In this document: piece by piece, positions 1 through 6,314 of the stretch
Layout of the letters: each line of letters opens with the position of its first letter
How positions within the stretch are numbered: the stretch's first letter is position 1
From: Pseudomonadota bacterium
GTDB taxonomy: Bacteria > Desulfobacterota > Anaeroferrophillalia > Anaeroferrophillales > Tharpellaceae
Assembly (NCBI GenBank): GCA_030641485.1
Contig: DAOWHJ010000106.1
Location: 1 to 8,856, forward strand
Length of the DNA: 8,856 nucleotides
Direction: 5' to 3'
Notes under the pieces: generated by a model
What the model saw: the letters and a program-made list of their open reading frames with translations, nothing else
Told to the model about the DNA's origin: nothing
Database searches by the model: none
Position numbers and translations under genes: made by a program

Positions 1-188
1 TCGATCATTTCCGGTTTAACCTTGGCAAAATCGAGACAAAAACGAGCCGAATGGTAAGGCCAGCGGTTTTTTGCATGCTTATCCCGCAAAAAGCGCTCCT
101 CTTCAGCCGCAGCAACCAACTCACCATCAATAAAAAGCGCCGCTGAGGGATCGTGGGTCAAAGACCCGGAAAGACCTAAAACTATCAT
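1..188 (-). CDS. Carbamoyltransferase, NodU/CmcH family, N-terminal 62 residues (cut by window edge)
   Basis: Reading leftwards from ATG at 188-186 gives 62 open codons before the window edge. The peptide begins MIVLGLSGSLTHDPSAALFI, and an EEER segment lies at residues 29-32. A short beta strand, then H12-D13-x-S15-A16-A17, then D-G-E-L-V-A-A-A-E-E-E-R-F is the characteristic opening of NodU-type O-carbamoyltransferases. These transfer a carbamoyl group from carbamoyl phosphate to a sugar or natural-product hydroxyl; the N-terminal half has the ASKHA/Kae1-like fold and the C-terminal YrdC-like part lies outside the window. The full protein is usually about 550-600 residues, so roughly a tenth is seen. 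AGGA lies about 10 bases before the ATG. It starts 26 bp after the stop of the LPS-kinase-like gene, so the two are probably one operon. I infer a role in modifying LPS or another surface glycan; the acceptor cannot be read from the sequence. Confidence 0.85.
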   Translation of the reverse strand, partial: MIVLGLSGSLTHDPSAALFIDGELVAAAEEERFLRDKHAKNRWPYHSARFCLDFAKVKPEMI

Positions 189-214
189 AATTATTAAATT
201 CCTAGAAAATACAA

Positions 215-1687
215 CTACAATTTATCGATCATTTTTTTAAAAGATCGCTCAAGTTCGGGGGTATCATGCCAATTAGCAAGCAAGCGCTGGTAATCACGCG
301 TAACTACCTTTTTAAACCTAGCACTAGAATCAGGCCAATAGCGCATCGCATCCAAATCCAATAAATAGAGCTTAAGATCAGCACCACAAAGAAAATTAGT
401 TGCTTTGAAATCACCATGACTTAAACCTAAGTTTTGCAACTGTTTCAACATGGTTGCAAACTGCTGGAGCCAATTTTTTAACTCAGATTCAGAAAGGTCC
501 GGCCGACGTAAACAGTCGTAAGCTGAGCTGCCAGCAACATACTCAGTAATGAAATAGGCGGTCGAACGCAAGCCATAAGTTCTCTTTTCCAACATCGCCA
601 CCGGTTTTGGGGTCGCGATTTGCCACCAATGCAAACGCTGCCCCATTTTCCAAGAGACAAAGGCACGGCTAGGGCGCAGGCAACGCCTGAGTGCATGCCT
701 GAAATTTTTGATATTATAACGTTTCACAACCAGATCAAGCCCTTCGATCTTGAACCTAACCACGGTCGCGCTGTTTCCGGCTTTTAAAATCTCACCTTGA
801 GCCATCATTTCATCCGGCCGACTCAACAGGGCATCTAAAACTCCACCTTGATAAGATCTATCGAGCAGAGTGTGGAAACCGGATCTTTGCTGGGCCACAA
901 AAGCAGTACAACTCCGTAGTGATTTCACAACAAATTTGTTGACTTTACGACAACGATGCTTACCAATCAGTGACATTAAACGCTCGACATCACCAGCGGC
1001 CACTAACCAGCCCCGATTTTGGCAGTAACCACGCCAACAAAGCTCTAGGTAGTCATCAATTTCGGGGTATGATTCGGCTAAAAAAAGAGCCAGATTAGCG
1101 AAACTTGCTTCCCGACCAATTTCAGTCCCAGCAGAGCTATCCTCAACCGCATCACCATCAATGGTATAGATCAACTTGTCGGTAAAGAGGAAGTTACTCC
1201 AGTGAATGTCACTCTGGAGTAAACCGGCCAAATGATGACCCGCTATCGTTTCGCAGACTCTCTTGAGCAATCTCGGTCGTGTCCAAGCCTTAGTCGGGGC
1301 AAACCAGAGATCGACTAAAGTTGAGGCTGACCTGATTTCAGTGAAGATTATAAGCGGCAGGTGCCCCGAAAAAACTGACCCGAAAAAAAGTAAACCCGGG
1401 GTCTCAACCCCGGCCTTAATCAGCGCCTGAACTCCTACGAGCTCACGCTTAAAATGACGTTCAGCTTTATGGTGGTCAAGAAAGAGTTTAACTACAACCG
1501 CGCGCGTCCCCCAAAGAGCAGCACAAACCATCCTTTTTCCAGGAATAAGGCGCAAGAGTTTCTGGCACACAAGCCTCTGTGTACTTTTTTCTGACGCTCC
1601 CGAAAAAGCGATCGTAAAAGGCAGCTTGAGATCAAACTGCGCCTGCCGCAGCCCCGCCAAAGTAGCTAACCAACCAGAATCAATCAT
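215..1687 (-). CDS. Tandem (two-domain) lipopolysaccharide kinase-like protein, InaA/WaaP/Kdo-kinase family
   Basis: A 490-residue cytosolic-looking protein without signal peptide or membrane helix. It carries two protein-kinase-like domains. Domain 2 (about residues 300-450) is a good fit to the LPS kinase family: N305-S-A-T-V-V near the nucleotide loop, K322 in V-V-K-R-Y, catalytic loop L-S-H-G-D426-F-K-A-T-N431, and metal-binding D444-x-D446. Domain 1 (about 55-200) repeats the plan with K67 in V-V-V-K-L-F, E82, catalytic loop L-Q-S-D160-I-H-W-S-N165 and D177-G-D179. Its HGD motif has become QSD, but the acidic and amide catalytic residues remain. Family members are usually single-domain proteins of about 230-300 residues that phosphorylate Kdo or heptose of the LPS inner core, so this looks like a duplication or fusion. 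TAAGG lies just upstream of the ATG. The partner carbamoyltransferase gene follows after 26 bp. Actual substrates are not known. Confidence 0.8.
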   Translation of the reverse strand: MIDSGWLATLAGLRQAQFDLKLPFTIAFSGASEKSTQRLVCQKLLRLIPGKRMVCAALWGTRAVVVKLFLDHHKAERHFKRELVGVQALIKAGVETPGLLFFGSVFSGHLPLIIFTEIRSASTLVDLWFAPTKAWTRPRLLKRVCETIAGHHLAGLLQSDIHWSNFLFTDKLIYTIDGDAVEDSSAGTEIGREASFANLALFLAESYPEIDDYLELCWRGYCQNRGWLVAAGDVERLMSLIGKHRCRKVNKFVVKSLRSCTAFVAQQRSGFHTLLDRSYQGGVLDALLSRPDEMMAQGEILKAGNSATVVRFKIEGLDLVVKRYNIKNFRHALRRCLRPSRAFVSWKMGQRLHWWQIATPKPVAMLEKRTYGLRSTAYFITEYVAGSSAYDCLRRPDLSESELKNWLQQFATMLKQLQNLGLSHGDFKATNFLCGADLKLYLLDLDAMRYWPDSSARFKKVVTRDYQRLLANWHDTPELERSFKKMIDKL

Positions 1688-1695
1688 AACCTTAC

Positions 1696-1724
1696 ATTCT
1701 ACTATTAAGCCGCACGATTGGCAA
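1696..1724 (-). promoter_or_regulatory. Candidate sigma70 promoter for the LPS-kinase/carbamoyltransferase operon
   Basis: Read on the minus strand there is TTGCCA (1724-1719) and TAGAAT (1701-1696), separated by exactly 17 bp; each box differs from consensus at one position. The predicted transcription start, about 7 bases beyond the -10 box, is near 1689. That is only a couple of bases before the ATG at 1687, so an mRNA from it would be nearly leaderless and would not contain the TAAGG ribosome-binding sequence. Either the gene is translated leaderless or another promoter is used. Confidence 0.5.
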
Positions 1725-1737
1725 CCAAAAATAGTAT

Positions 1738-1769
1738 TGATGGTGCTTTTTAAGCCGCCATCATTTTTT
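1738..1769 (+). terminator. Intrinsic-terminator-like hairpin in the divergent intergenic region
   Basis: On the plus strand TGATGG (1738-1743) pairs with CCATCA (1758-1763). Inside it GCTT (1745-1748) pairs with AAGC (1752-1755) around a TTT loop, with a small internal asymmetry between the two stems. Six Ts (1764-1769) follow directly. This is the shape of a rho-independent terminator for rightward transcription. No rightward gene lies to its left; it sits just upstream of the plus-strand promoter at 1773-1801. It might stop antisense transcription from the kinase gene, act as an attenuator for an unseen upstream promoter, or be a protein-binding palindrome. Confidence 0.5.
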
Positions 1770-1772
1770 AGC

Positions 1773-1801
1773 TTTACTAAACTTTCTACCTAGAATATAG
1801 T
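1773..1801 (+). promoter_or_regulatory. Candidate sigma70 promoter for the dksA-like/histidine kinase operon
   Basis: TTTACT (1773-1778) and TATAGT (1796-1801) are separated by 17 bp. The -10 box matches consensus at five of six positions and the -35 at four. Predicted transcription start is near 1808, giving a leader of about 50 bases before the ATG at 1859. The GGAG at 1802-1805 and the ATG at 1813 (a 33-codon frame ending at 1914) look like a start site, but the GGAG would lie upstream of the transcript's first base. Confidence 0.5.
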
Positions 1802-1858
1802 GGAGTATACCCATGAACTGCCAGCAGCATTTATTGCTCAAAAATTATTTGATTAAAA

Positions 1859-2191
1859 ATGGAATCATACAGAAAACAACTTCTGGCTCTCCAAAAAGAG
1901 ATTTTAGCCAGTGAGCTAGGTGCCCGAGAGGGGGCGCAGCCGGTTGAACTTGACCAATCTCGGGTCGGCCGCCTCTCACGCATGGAGGCTATGCAGGCCC
2001 AGGCAGTCGCCCTTGAGAGCCGCCGTCGACGTCAACTCAAATCACAACAGATCAAAATTGCTTTACAAAAAATTGACGCTGGTACTTTTGGTCTCTGTTC
2101 ACGCTGCGATGAAGAGATCGACAAGCGCCGCCTGGACTTCGACCCAGCTACACCTATGTGTATCAGTTGCGCTCAATCAATGGAAAAATGA
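1859..2191 (+). CDS. TraR/DksA-family zinc-finger transcriptional regulator, short form
   Basis: 110 residues: an N-terminal alpha-helical, charged region (about 1-70) followed by a four-cysteine zinc finger, C80-x2-C83-x17-C101-x2-C104, in the arrangement F-G-L-C-x-x-C ... M-C-x-x-C typical of the DksA C-terminus. The stretch L-D32-Q-S-R-V-G-R-L-S-R-M-E-A is the familiar signature of short DksA-like proteins, smaller than E. coli DksA (151 residues). Family members bind the RNA polymerase secondary channel and modulate initiation, with or without ppGpp. The E. coli coiled-coil tip pattern D-x-x-D-x-A is not seen, so activity at the polymerase may differ from DksA itself. There is no convincing Shine-Dalgarno sequence before this ATG, but the family signatures sit at the expected distance from it. 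The hybrid histidine kinase gene begins 25 bp downstream, suggesting co-transcription. Confidence 0.88.
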   Translation: MESYRKQLLALQKEILASELGAREGAQPVELDQSRVGRLSRMEAMQAQAVALESRRRRQLKSQQIKIALQKIDAGTFGLCSRCDEEIDKRRLDFDPATPMCISCAQSMEK

Positions 2192-2216
2192 TCAAGATTT
2201 TCAGGATTATCAACCA

Positions 2217-5024
2217 ATGAAAAGAAAACCCGGCCTGATAACCACATATCTCTATAGCATGGCCTTGATTATCGTTCTTTTTTTTATACTTGTCAGTTCA
2301 TTACTGATCAGTGATGAATTCAAAAAGTTCAACCAGGAGAGCAGTAGCACTCGATCACAAGCTATCGAAAAACAGAGAGCTTTGATAAAAAGTGAGGTTA
2401 CCCAGGTTGTCAATTACATCAATTACCATAAGTCACAGGCGACAAAGAGATTACGCAACCAGGTCAAAAATAGAACCGAAGAAGCTCACCTGATAGCTGA
2501 CTTTATCTATCAAAAAAACCAGGCCAAACCCGAGAGTGAAATCGCCAAATTAATTCACGATGCTCTCTATGCGATTTCATGGGACCAAGGCCGAGGCTAC
2601 TATTTTGCCGAAGACCTGCAGGGGGTTGAGCTTATCAACCACAACAATCCCGAACTGGAAGGCGTTAACCTGTATGAACTTAAAAACAGCAATCTCATCT
2701 CACTACTTAATAAAATCCTTGGTATTGCCAAGTCAGTAAAGGGTGAAGGTTTTTGTTCATACCTCTGGAACCAGCCCGACCAGCCGGGAGTTCTGGTCGA
2801 AAAAATCTCCTATATAAAATATTTCAAACCCCTTAAGTGGGCCATTGGCAATGGGAAATATCTGCATGAGGAAGAGGCGACAATTAAACATGAAATAATA
2901 ACCTGGTACAAAGAAACCAGCGAAACAACATGGCCCCACTTGACCATTGGCGACTGGAATGGTCGCAGTTTATTAGAACCACTCGGCAAACGCCTGACTC
3001 CACAAGCCCTCTCGCGATCAAACCCAGGCACAGTAAACAAGCTGATCGTAACCGCCCGCTCCGGTGGTGGTTTTATTAATGAAAAACGACCCGCACATGG
3101 GCAATTGCCCGCAATCACAAAGCTCGGCTACTGCTTGCCTATTGCTGACTGGGAGTGGTATGTTGGCGCCGTAATTGATCTTAAAAAAACTGAGCAGGTG
3201 ATCGCACTCAACCTGCAAACCTTAAAAGATGAGCTGCTAAAAAAAATCATCCATATATCTCTCTCCCTACTTTTTCTGCTGATTTGTTCCTATCTAATTG
3301 CCCGGCTGTTAAGTAATAAAATTAAAAAGAATATTGGCCTTTTCGAAACCTTTTTTACGAATTCAGCCACCCGAGCCACAATGATCAACCAGCAAGAGAT
3401 CTCCTTTATTGAATTTAACCGCCTAGCCGACTCAGCCAACACCATGATTGAAGAGCGGATTAAGACTGAACACGCCTTAAAAGAGAGTGAAAATAGATTT
3501 TTTCAAGTTGTTGAGAATGCCCATATACCAATGGGAATAATCAATAAAAAAGGAAAAACTGAATTTTTAAACCGTAAGTTCAGTAATACTTTTGGCTACA
3601 ATTTAAGCGACGTCCCGACCCTTGAGATCTGGTGGCAGAAAGCCTACCCTGACAATGACTACCGAAAGAAAGCCCAAAACCTCTGGCATAAGGAACTCCG
3701 CAATATAACATTAGGCAAACCTATTGAAAGTAAAGTCTGGTTCGTCACCTGCAAGGACAGTTCAACCCGCGAGGTAAAGTTTAATTTCACCCCAATTGGC
3801 AACCGCCACCTTATAACCTTTCACGACTGCACCGAAGAGAACCAAATAGCCAGGGAGCGAATTCACCTTGAGAAAGAACTCAATCAGGCCCAGAAAATGG
3901 AGGCTATCGGACTGCTCGCTGGCGGAGTTGCCCACGACCTCAACAATATCCTCTCCGGCATCATCTCCTACCCTGAAATTCTACTTTTACAACTGCCTCA
4001 GGAGAGCAACCTACGTAAACCTTTGACAACCATTTTAAAATCTGGTCGTCGGGCGGCTGAGATTGTCAACGATCTGCTTACTGTTGCCCGCGGAGTTGCG
4101 AACAAAAAAGAGGCTCATGACATTCATCAGATTATCCACGAGTACCTCGACTCTCCAGAATACAACAAAACCTTGGAAGAGAATCCGAAACTTACTCTCA
4201 GAACTTATTTCAGCGCCGACCCGTCTCGTATTCTATGTTCAGCAACGCACGTTAAAAAGTGCCTTATGAACCTTGTAAATAACAGCGCCGAGGCGATTAA
4301 TGGTAACGGCAATATTGAGATTTCGACCAAGGTTTTAGAGGCCGACAGCGTGACCGTCAACAAGCTCGGCCTAAATCCATGTAAATATATCTGTTTAAGT
4401 GTCAAGGATGATGGTCCGGGAATTTCAGATGATGATATTGAGCACATCTTTGAGCCATTCTATAGTAAAAAAGTCATGGGCAAAAGTGGTAGTGGTTTAG
4501 GACTGGCGGTGGTTTGGAACACCTTACAGGAACATAACGGCCGGGTTACGGCTACTAACCTCAACCCTGGAACTAGGTTTGACCTCTATTTTCCAGCAAC
4601 CGAAAAGAGCAGTTCCGCAAAAAACAAAACTGTCTCATTGGCCACTCTAAAAGGCAAACAAGAGAAAATCTTAATTGTTGACGACGAACCGTTACAACGA
4701 GAAGTTGCCCGGCAGATTCTGGAAGAGTTAAATTACCAAGTTGCAAGTGTTGCCTCCGGTGAAGAGGCCATAGCCTGGTTCAACAAACACAATGCTGACC
4801 TGATAATTCTTGACATGGTGATGGATCCCGGCATCAACGGTCGTGAAACTTTTGCCCGCATCAAAAAAATCAAGCCCAAACAAAAGGCCGTCATCACCAG
4901 TGGCTTTTCCGAGAATGATGAAGTTGAAAAAACCCTGAACAATGGCGCCGGGGTCTTTATCAAAAAACCCTACTTGATTGCGGAATTGGGTGTAGCCGTA
5001 AAACAAGAATTGGAAAAATTATAA
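2217..5024 (+). CDS. Membrane-bound hybrid histidine kinase: tandem Cache, PAS, HisKA, HATPase, receiver
   Basis: 935 residues from ATG 2217, preceded by AGGA at 2203-2206. The frame is open back to 1920, but that part overlaps the dksA-like gene and has no family character. Order: membrane helix about 10-31; periplasmic sensor about 32-343 with two Cache-like units (about 75-220, with G-Y-Y-F, N-P-E-L-E-G and W-A-I-G-N-G-K-Y; about 245-322, with G-G-G-F and W-E-W-Y-V-G); second helix about 344-363; HAMP-like linker to about 420; PAS about 425-540. HisKA carries phospho-acceptor H573 in G-G-V-A-H-D-L-N-N. HATPase shows the N box (N685, N689), D732-G-P-G, F745-E-P-F and G758-S-G-L-G-L. A receiver (about 815-935) has D822-D823, phospho-acceptor D866, T894 and K917. 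All catalytic residues are present. Cache domains of this type bind small ligands such as carboxylates; the ligand here is unknown. There is no output domain, so a separate Hpt or regulator partner is expected elsewhere. Confidence 0.93.
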   Translation: MKRKPGLITTYLYSMALIIVLFFILVSSLLISDEFKKFNQESSSTRSQAIEKQRALIKSEVTQVVNYINYHKSQATKRLRNQVKNRTEEAHLIADFIYQKNQAKPESEIAKLIHDALYAISWDQGRGYYFAEDLQGVELINHNNPELEGVNLYELKNSNLISLLNKILGIAKSVKGEGFCSYLWNQPDQPGVLVEKISYIKYFKPLKWAIGNGKYLHEEEATIKHEIITWYKETSETTWPHLTIGDWNGRSLLEPLGKRLTPQALSRSNPGTVNKLIVTARSGGGFINEKRPAHGQLPAITKLGYCLPIADWEWYVGAVIDLKKTEQVIALNLQTLKDELLKKIIHISLSLLFLLICSYLIARLLSNKIKKNIGLFETFFTNSATRATMINQQEISFIEFNRLADSANTMIEERIKTEHALKESENRFFQVVENAHIPMGIINKKGKTEFLNRKFSNTFGYNLSDVPTLEIWWQKAYPDNDYRKKAQNLWHKELRNITLGKPIESKVWFVTCKDSSTREVKFNFTPIGNRHLITFHDCTEENQIARERIHLEKELNQAQKMEAIGLLAGGVAHDLNNILSGIISYPEILLLQLPQESNLRKPLTTILKSGRRAAEIVNDLLTVARGVANKKEAHDIHQIIHEYLDSPEYNKTLEENPKLTLRTYFSADPSRILCSATHVKKCLMNLVNNSAEAINGNGNIEISTKVLEADSVTVNKLGLNPCKYICLSVKDDGPGISDDDIEHIFEPFYSKKVMGKSGSGLGLAVVWNTLQEHNGRVTATNLNPGTRFDLYFPATEKSSSAKNKTVSLATLKGKQEKILIVDDEPLQREVARQILEELNYQVASVASGEEAIAWFNKHNADLIILDMVMDPGINGRETFARIKKIKPKQKAVITSGFSENDEVEKTLNNGAGVFIKKPYLIAELGVAVKQELEKL

Positions 5025-5026
5025 GG

Positions 5027-5078
5027 ACTCGGGAAATATGGCGGGACCGCATATAGCGTATAAAAAAGGCCGAGTTTT
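5027..5078 (+). terminator. Possible terminator between convergent genes
   Basis: Starting 3 bases after the kinase stop codon, ACTCGG (5027-5032) pairs with CCGAGT (5070-5075), followed by a T run to 5078. The long interior holds a second hairpin: ATAT (5036-5039), one bulged G, GCG (5041-5043), loop GGAC, CGC (5048-5050), ATAT (5051-5054). The location fits termination of the kinase transcript. The long loop and short T run make it weaker than a classic terminator. I see no separate terminator for the minus-strand SH3 gene in 5079-5154. Confidence 0.4.
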
Positions 5079-5154
5079 AGTTATATTATCCCAATGGCGG
5101 GAGTGATACAACTAAAGTCAGCCATCTAACTGCACAATCAAATATCTTATTTAA

Positions 5155-5640
5155 CTACCAAACAAGTGAGGCATGGATCCAACCCTTATCTCCATCCTCG
5201 TGGACGATTTCAAGCCAACGTCCCTGACGCTTAAGTACCTTTAACGGAACTTCACGGTCAACAATAAAAAGGATTTTATTCTTAGTTCCCGGACCAGATC
5301 TGACATTACAATTCTCCCTGATAGTAATAACGGTCGCAGTTTTCACTAAGAGGGATTTACTAAGCCAACCACTGTCACCTTCGAAATCCTTACACTCGTA
5401 CCAATTACCTTTCTTTTTCAGGATCCTGAAAGGATGATATTTTGTCACCTGCCAAGCGACATCGCTTTGCTTACTCGGCCCGGAGCGCACATTAGCAAGG
5501 CCAACTTTCACCGACATGCGCTCGGCGGCTAGAGCTGAAGCTCCAAACATAAGGAAAACGAGTACTCCAACCAACAAAACATTGGTCAGCAATCTTAGTG
5601 AATTTCGCTTATTAGATTCAGGTGCCAGGGTTTCAAACAT
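5155..5640 (-). CDS. Exported protein with two bacterial SH3 (SH3b) repeats
   Basis: 161 residues from the ATG at 5640. Residues 11-15 are basic, 17-33 are hydrophobic, and A-L-A-A at 36-39 supplies a signal peptidase I site before E40. The mature protein is almost entirely two SH3b repeats, about 43-98 and 104-161. Each has an N-V-R-S-G-P signature (residues 50-55 and 112-117), then a strand ending K-x-x-G-x-W, then G-W-L or G-W-I near its end. SH3b modules bind peptidoglycan or partner proteins in the periplasm, so a cell-envelope role is likely; no enzymatic domain is present. An upstream in-frame ATG at 5697 would add 19 residues, overlap the preceding gene by 32 bp and spoil the signal peptide, so I prefer 5640. 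AAAGGA lies about 12 bases upstream, a rather long spacing. It follows the 93-residue gene by 25 bp, probably in one transcript. Confidence 0.8.
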   Translation of the reverse strand: MFETLAPESNKRNSLRLLTNVLLVGVLVFLMFGASALAAERMSVKVGLANVRSGPSKQSDVAWQVTKYHPFRILKKKGNWYECKDFEGDSGWLSKSLLVKTATVITIRENCNVRSGPGTKNKILFIVDREVPLKVLKRQGRWLEIVHEDGDKGWIHASLVW

Positions 5641-5665
5641 ATCTCTACATTTTCCTTTAATTTTA

Positions 5666-5947
5666 TCAAGATTGTTCCCTACTATCAGCGAGAGCATACT
5701 CTAATTTTTTCTGTAAATCATGTCGTTTACCGATAGTCAGGCATGCTTCACACATCTCAACCATCGCATCGGGAAGTAATATAGAGGCAGTTGAAATAGT
5801 TGAAAGGGTTGCCGCAACACTTCGCAGAATAATATCAAAATCGTCCATATTTCGGATATCATCTTCATCATCAAGCTGTTGCCGGATTTGTGCGGCAATC
5901 TCCGTCATCTGACGAGCTGCGTCTTTCAATTGTACTGTTTTTTCCAT
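5666..5947 (-). CDS. Conserved-looking hypothetical protein, 93 residues
   Basis: I do not recognise this protein. From ATG 5947 it has 93 residues, predicted mostly helical. There is an amphipathic N-terminal part (1-25), a strongly acidic stretch D26-D-E-D-D with more acid at 35-38, a neutral segment about 39-60 rich in S, T, A and I, then C66-E-A-C69 and a charged C-terminal helix. The segment at 39-60 is not hydrophobic or long enough to be a clear membrane helix. The start is chosen because AGGTGG lies 6 bases before it, an almost ideal ribosome-binding site. A GTG at 5992 would add 15 hydrophobic residues and has GGAG 10 bases before it, so it cannot be excluded. The gene is first in a two-gene minus-strand unit with the SH3b protein. 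Confidence 0.65.
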   Translation of the reverse strand: MEKTVQLKDAARQMTEIAAQIRQQLDDEDDIRNMDDFDIILRSVAATLSTISTASILLPDAMVEMCEACLTIGKRHDLQKKLEYALADSREQS

Positions 5948-6111
5948 CTCAAGCCACCTACAAACCGGCAAAACCAGGAACCCTAGAAGCACACAGAGAC
6001 AACTCCATAAAAAACTAGATAGTGCCCGGTCCGCGATCTTTTATGATCTTTCCGGCGGCATAAAAGCTTGCCACCACCATTCTCTTCTCTTTAATAATGC
6101 AATTCTTACGA
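5948..6111 (-). other. Long structured 5' leader of the hypothetical/SH3b operon, with a 21-codon ORF
   Basis: If the promoter at 6118-6146 is used, the transcript has about 165 untranslated bases. On the minus strand GGTGGC (6075-6070) can pair with GCCGCC (6059-6054) including one G-U pair, whereas CTTTTATG and CATAAAAG (plus-strand arms 6038-6045 and 6059-6066) form an alternative, mutually exclusive 8-bp hairpin. A 21-codon frame runs from ATG 6080 to a TAG at 6017-6015, with purine-rich GAGAAG before it, and a run of six Ts (6014-6009) follows its stop. It matches no riboswitch class that I can identify. Leader control is an inference only. Confidence 0.3.
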
Positions 6112-6117
6112 AGTGCG

Positions 6118-6146
6118 ATATTAACCAAGAGAGCTCTTAGAGTCAA
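6118..6146 (-). promoter_or_regulatory. Candidate sigma70 promoter for the hypothetical/SH3b operon
   Basis: On the minus strand TTGACT (6146-6141), 17 bp, then TAATAT (6123-6118). The -35 box matches consensus at five of six positions, the -10 at four. The spacer contains the 8-bp palindrome AGAGCTCT, a possible repressor site. Predicted transcription start is near 6111. Confidence 0.45.
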
Positions 6147-6262
6147 GCCTTTTTCGATCAGCTCTTTTAAAGTTTAAATGCCAACGGTAAAATCCATTTT
6201 TCTCAACAATTCTCTTGACATCACCCGAGTAGTTATGTCACTCATCTGCTCAACGAAACTGC
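6147..6262. other. Middle of the divergent intergenic region, no gene recognised
   Basis: This AT-rich stretch lies between the two divergent promoters. It contains TTGACA at 6213-6218 with no matching -10 box at proper distance. It also holds the start of a 50-codon open frame (ATG 6178 to TAG 6330) that lacks a ribosome-binding site and runs through the promoter at 6263-6291. I see no RNA gene or repeat here. Confidence 0.4.
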
Positions 6263-6291
6263 TTGGCTTTAATAAAAATGTTAGAGATAAT
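6263..6291 (+). promoter_or_regulatory. Candidate sigma70 promoter for the enoyl-CoA hydratase operon
   Basis: TTGGCT (6263-6268), 17 bp, GATAAT (6286-6291). The -10 box matches consensus at five of six positions and the -35 at four. Predicted transcription start is near 6298, giving a leader of roughly 100 bases before the ATG at 6397. Confidence 0.45.
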
Positions 6292-6303
6292 AGCAAATGG
6301 TTT

Positions 6304-6314
6304 AAGTTCAACTT
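6304..6314. promoter_or_regulatory. Small palindrome AAGTTCAACTT near the predicted transcription start, possible operator
   Basis: AAGTT-C-AACTT is an 11-bp palindrome beginning about 6 bases after the predicted start of transcription. A related sequence, GGTTAAGTTT, recurs at 6330-6339, 31 bp (about three helical turns) from GGTTTAAGTT at 6299-6308. Acyl-CoA operons are often repressed by TetR- or GntR-type factors at such sites, but no regulator gene is seen here and the palindrome is short enough to be chance. Confidence 0.2.

Noticed and set aside
1813..1914. 33-codon frame with GGAG upstream, overlapping the dksA-like start
   Set aside because: The GGAG lies at or before the predicted transcription start, the peptide has no recognisable features, and the frame ends inside the zinc-finger gene.
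1920..2216. Open frame extending the histidine kinase upstream by 99 codons
   Set aside because: It overlaps the dksA-like gene in another frame, begins at a GTG with no ribosome-binding site, has no family character, and the ATG at 2217 directly precedes a proper N-terminal membrane helix.
6055..6076. Minus-strand sigma54-like sequence TGGCAAGCTTTTATGC
   Set aside because: The GG and GC elements are separated by 11 bases rather than the strict 10 required.
6015..6080. c-di-GMP (GEMM) or other known riboswitch in the minus-strand leader
   Set aside because: The conserved core bases of GEMM-I and of other familiar classes are not present; only generic hairpins are seen.
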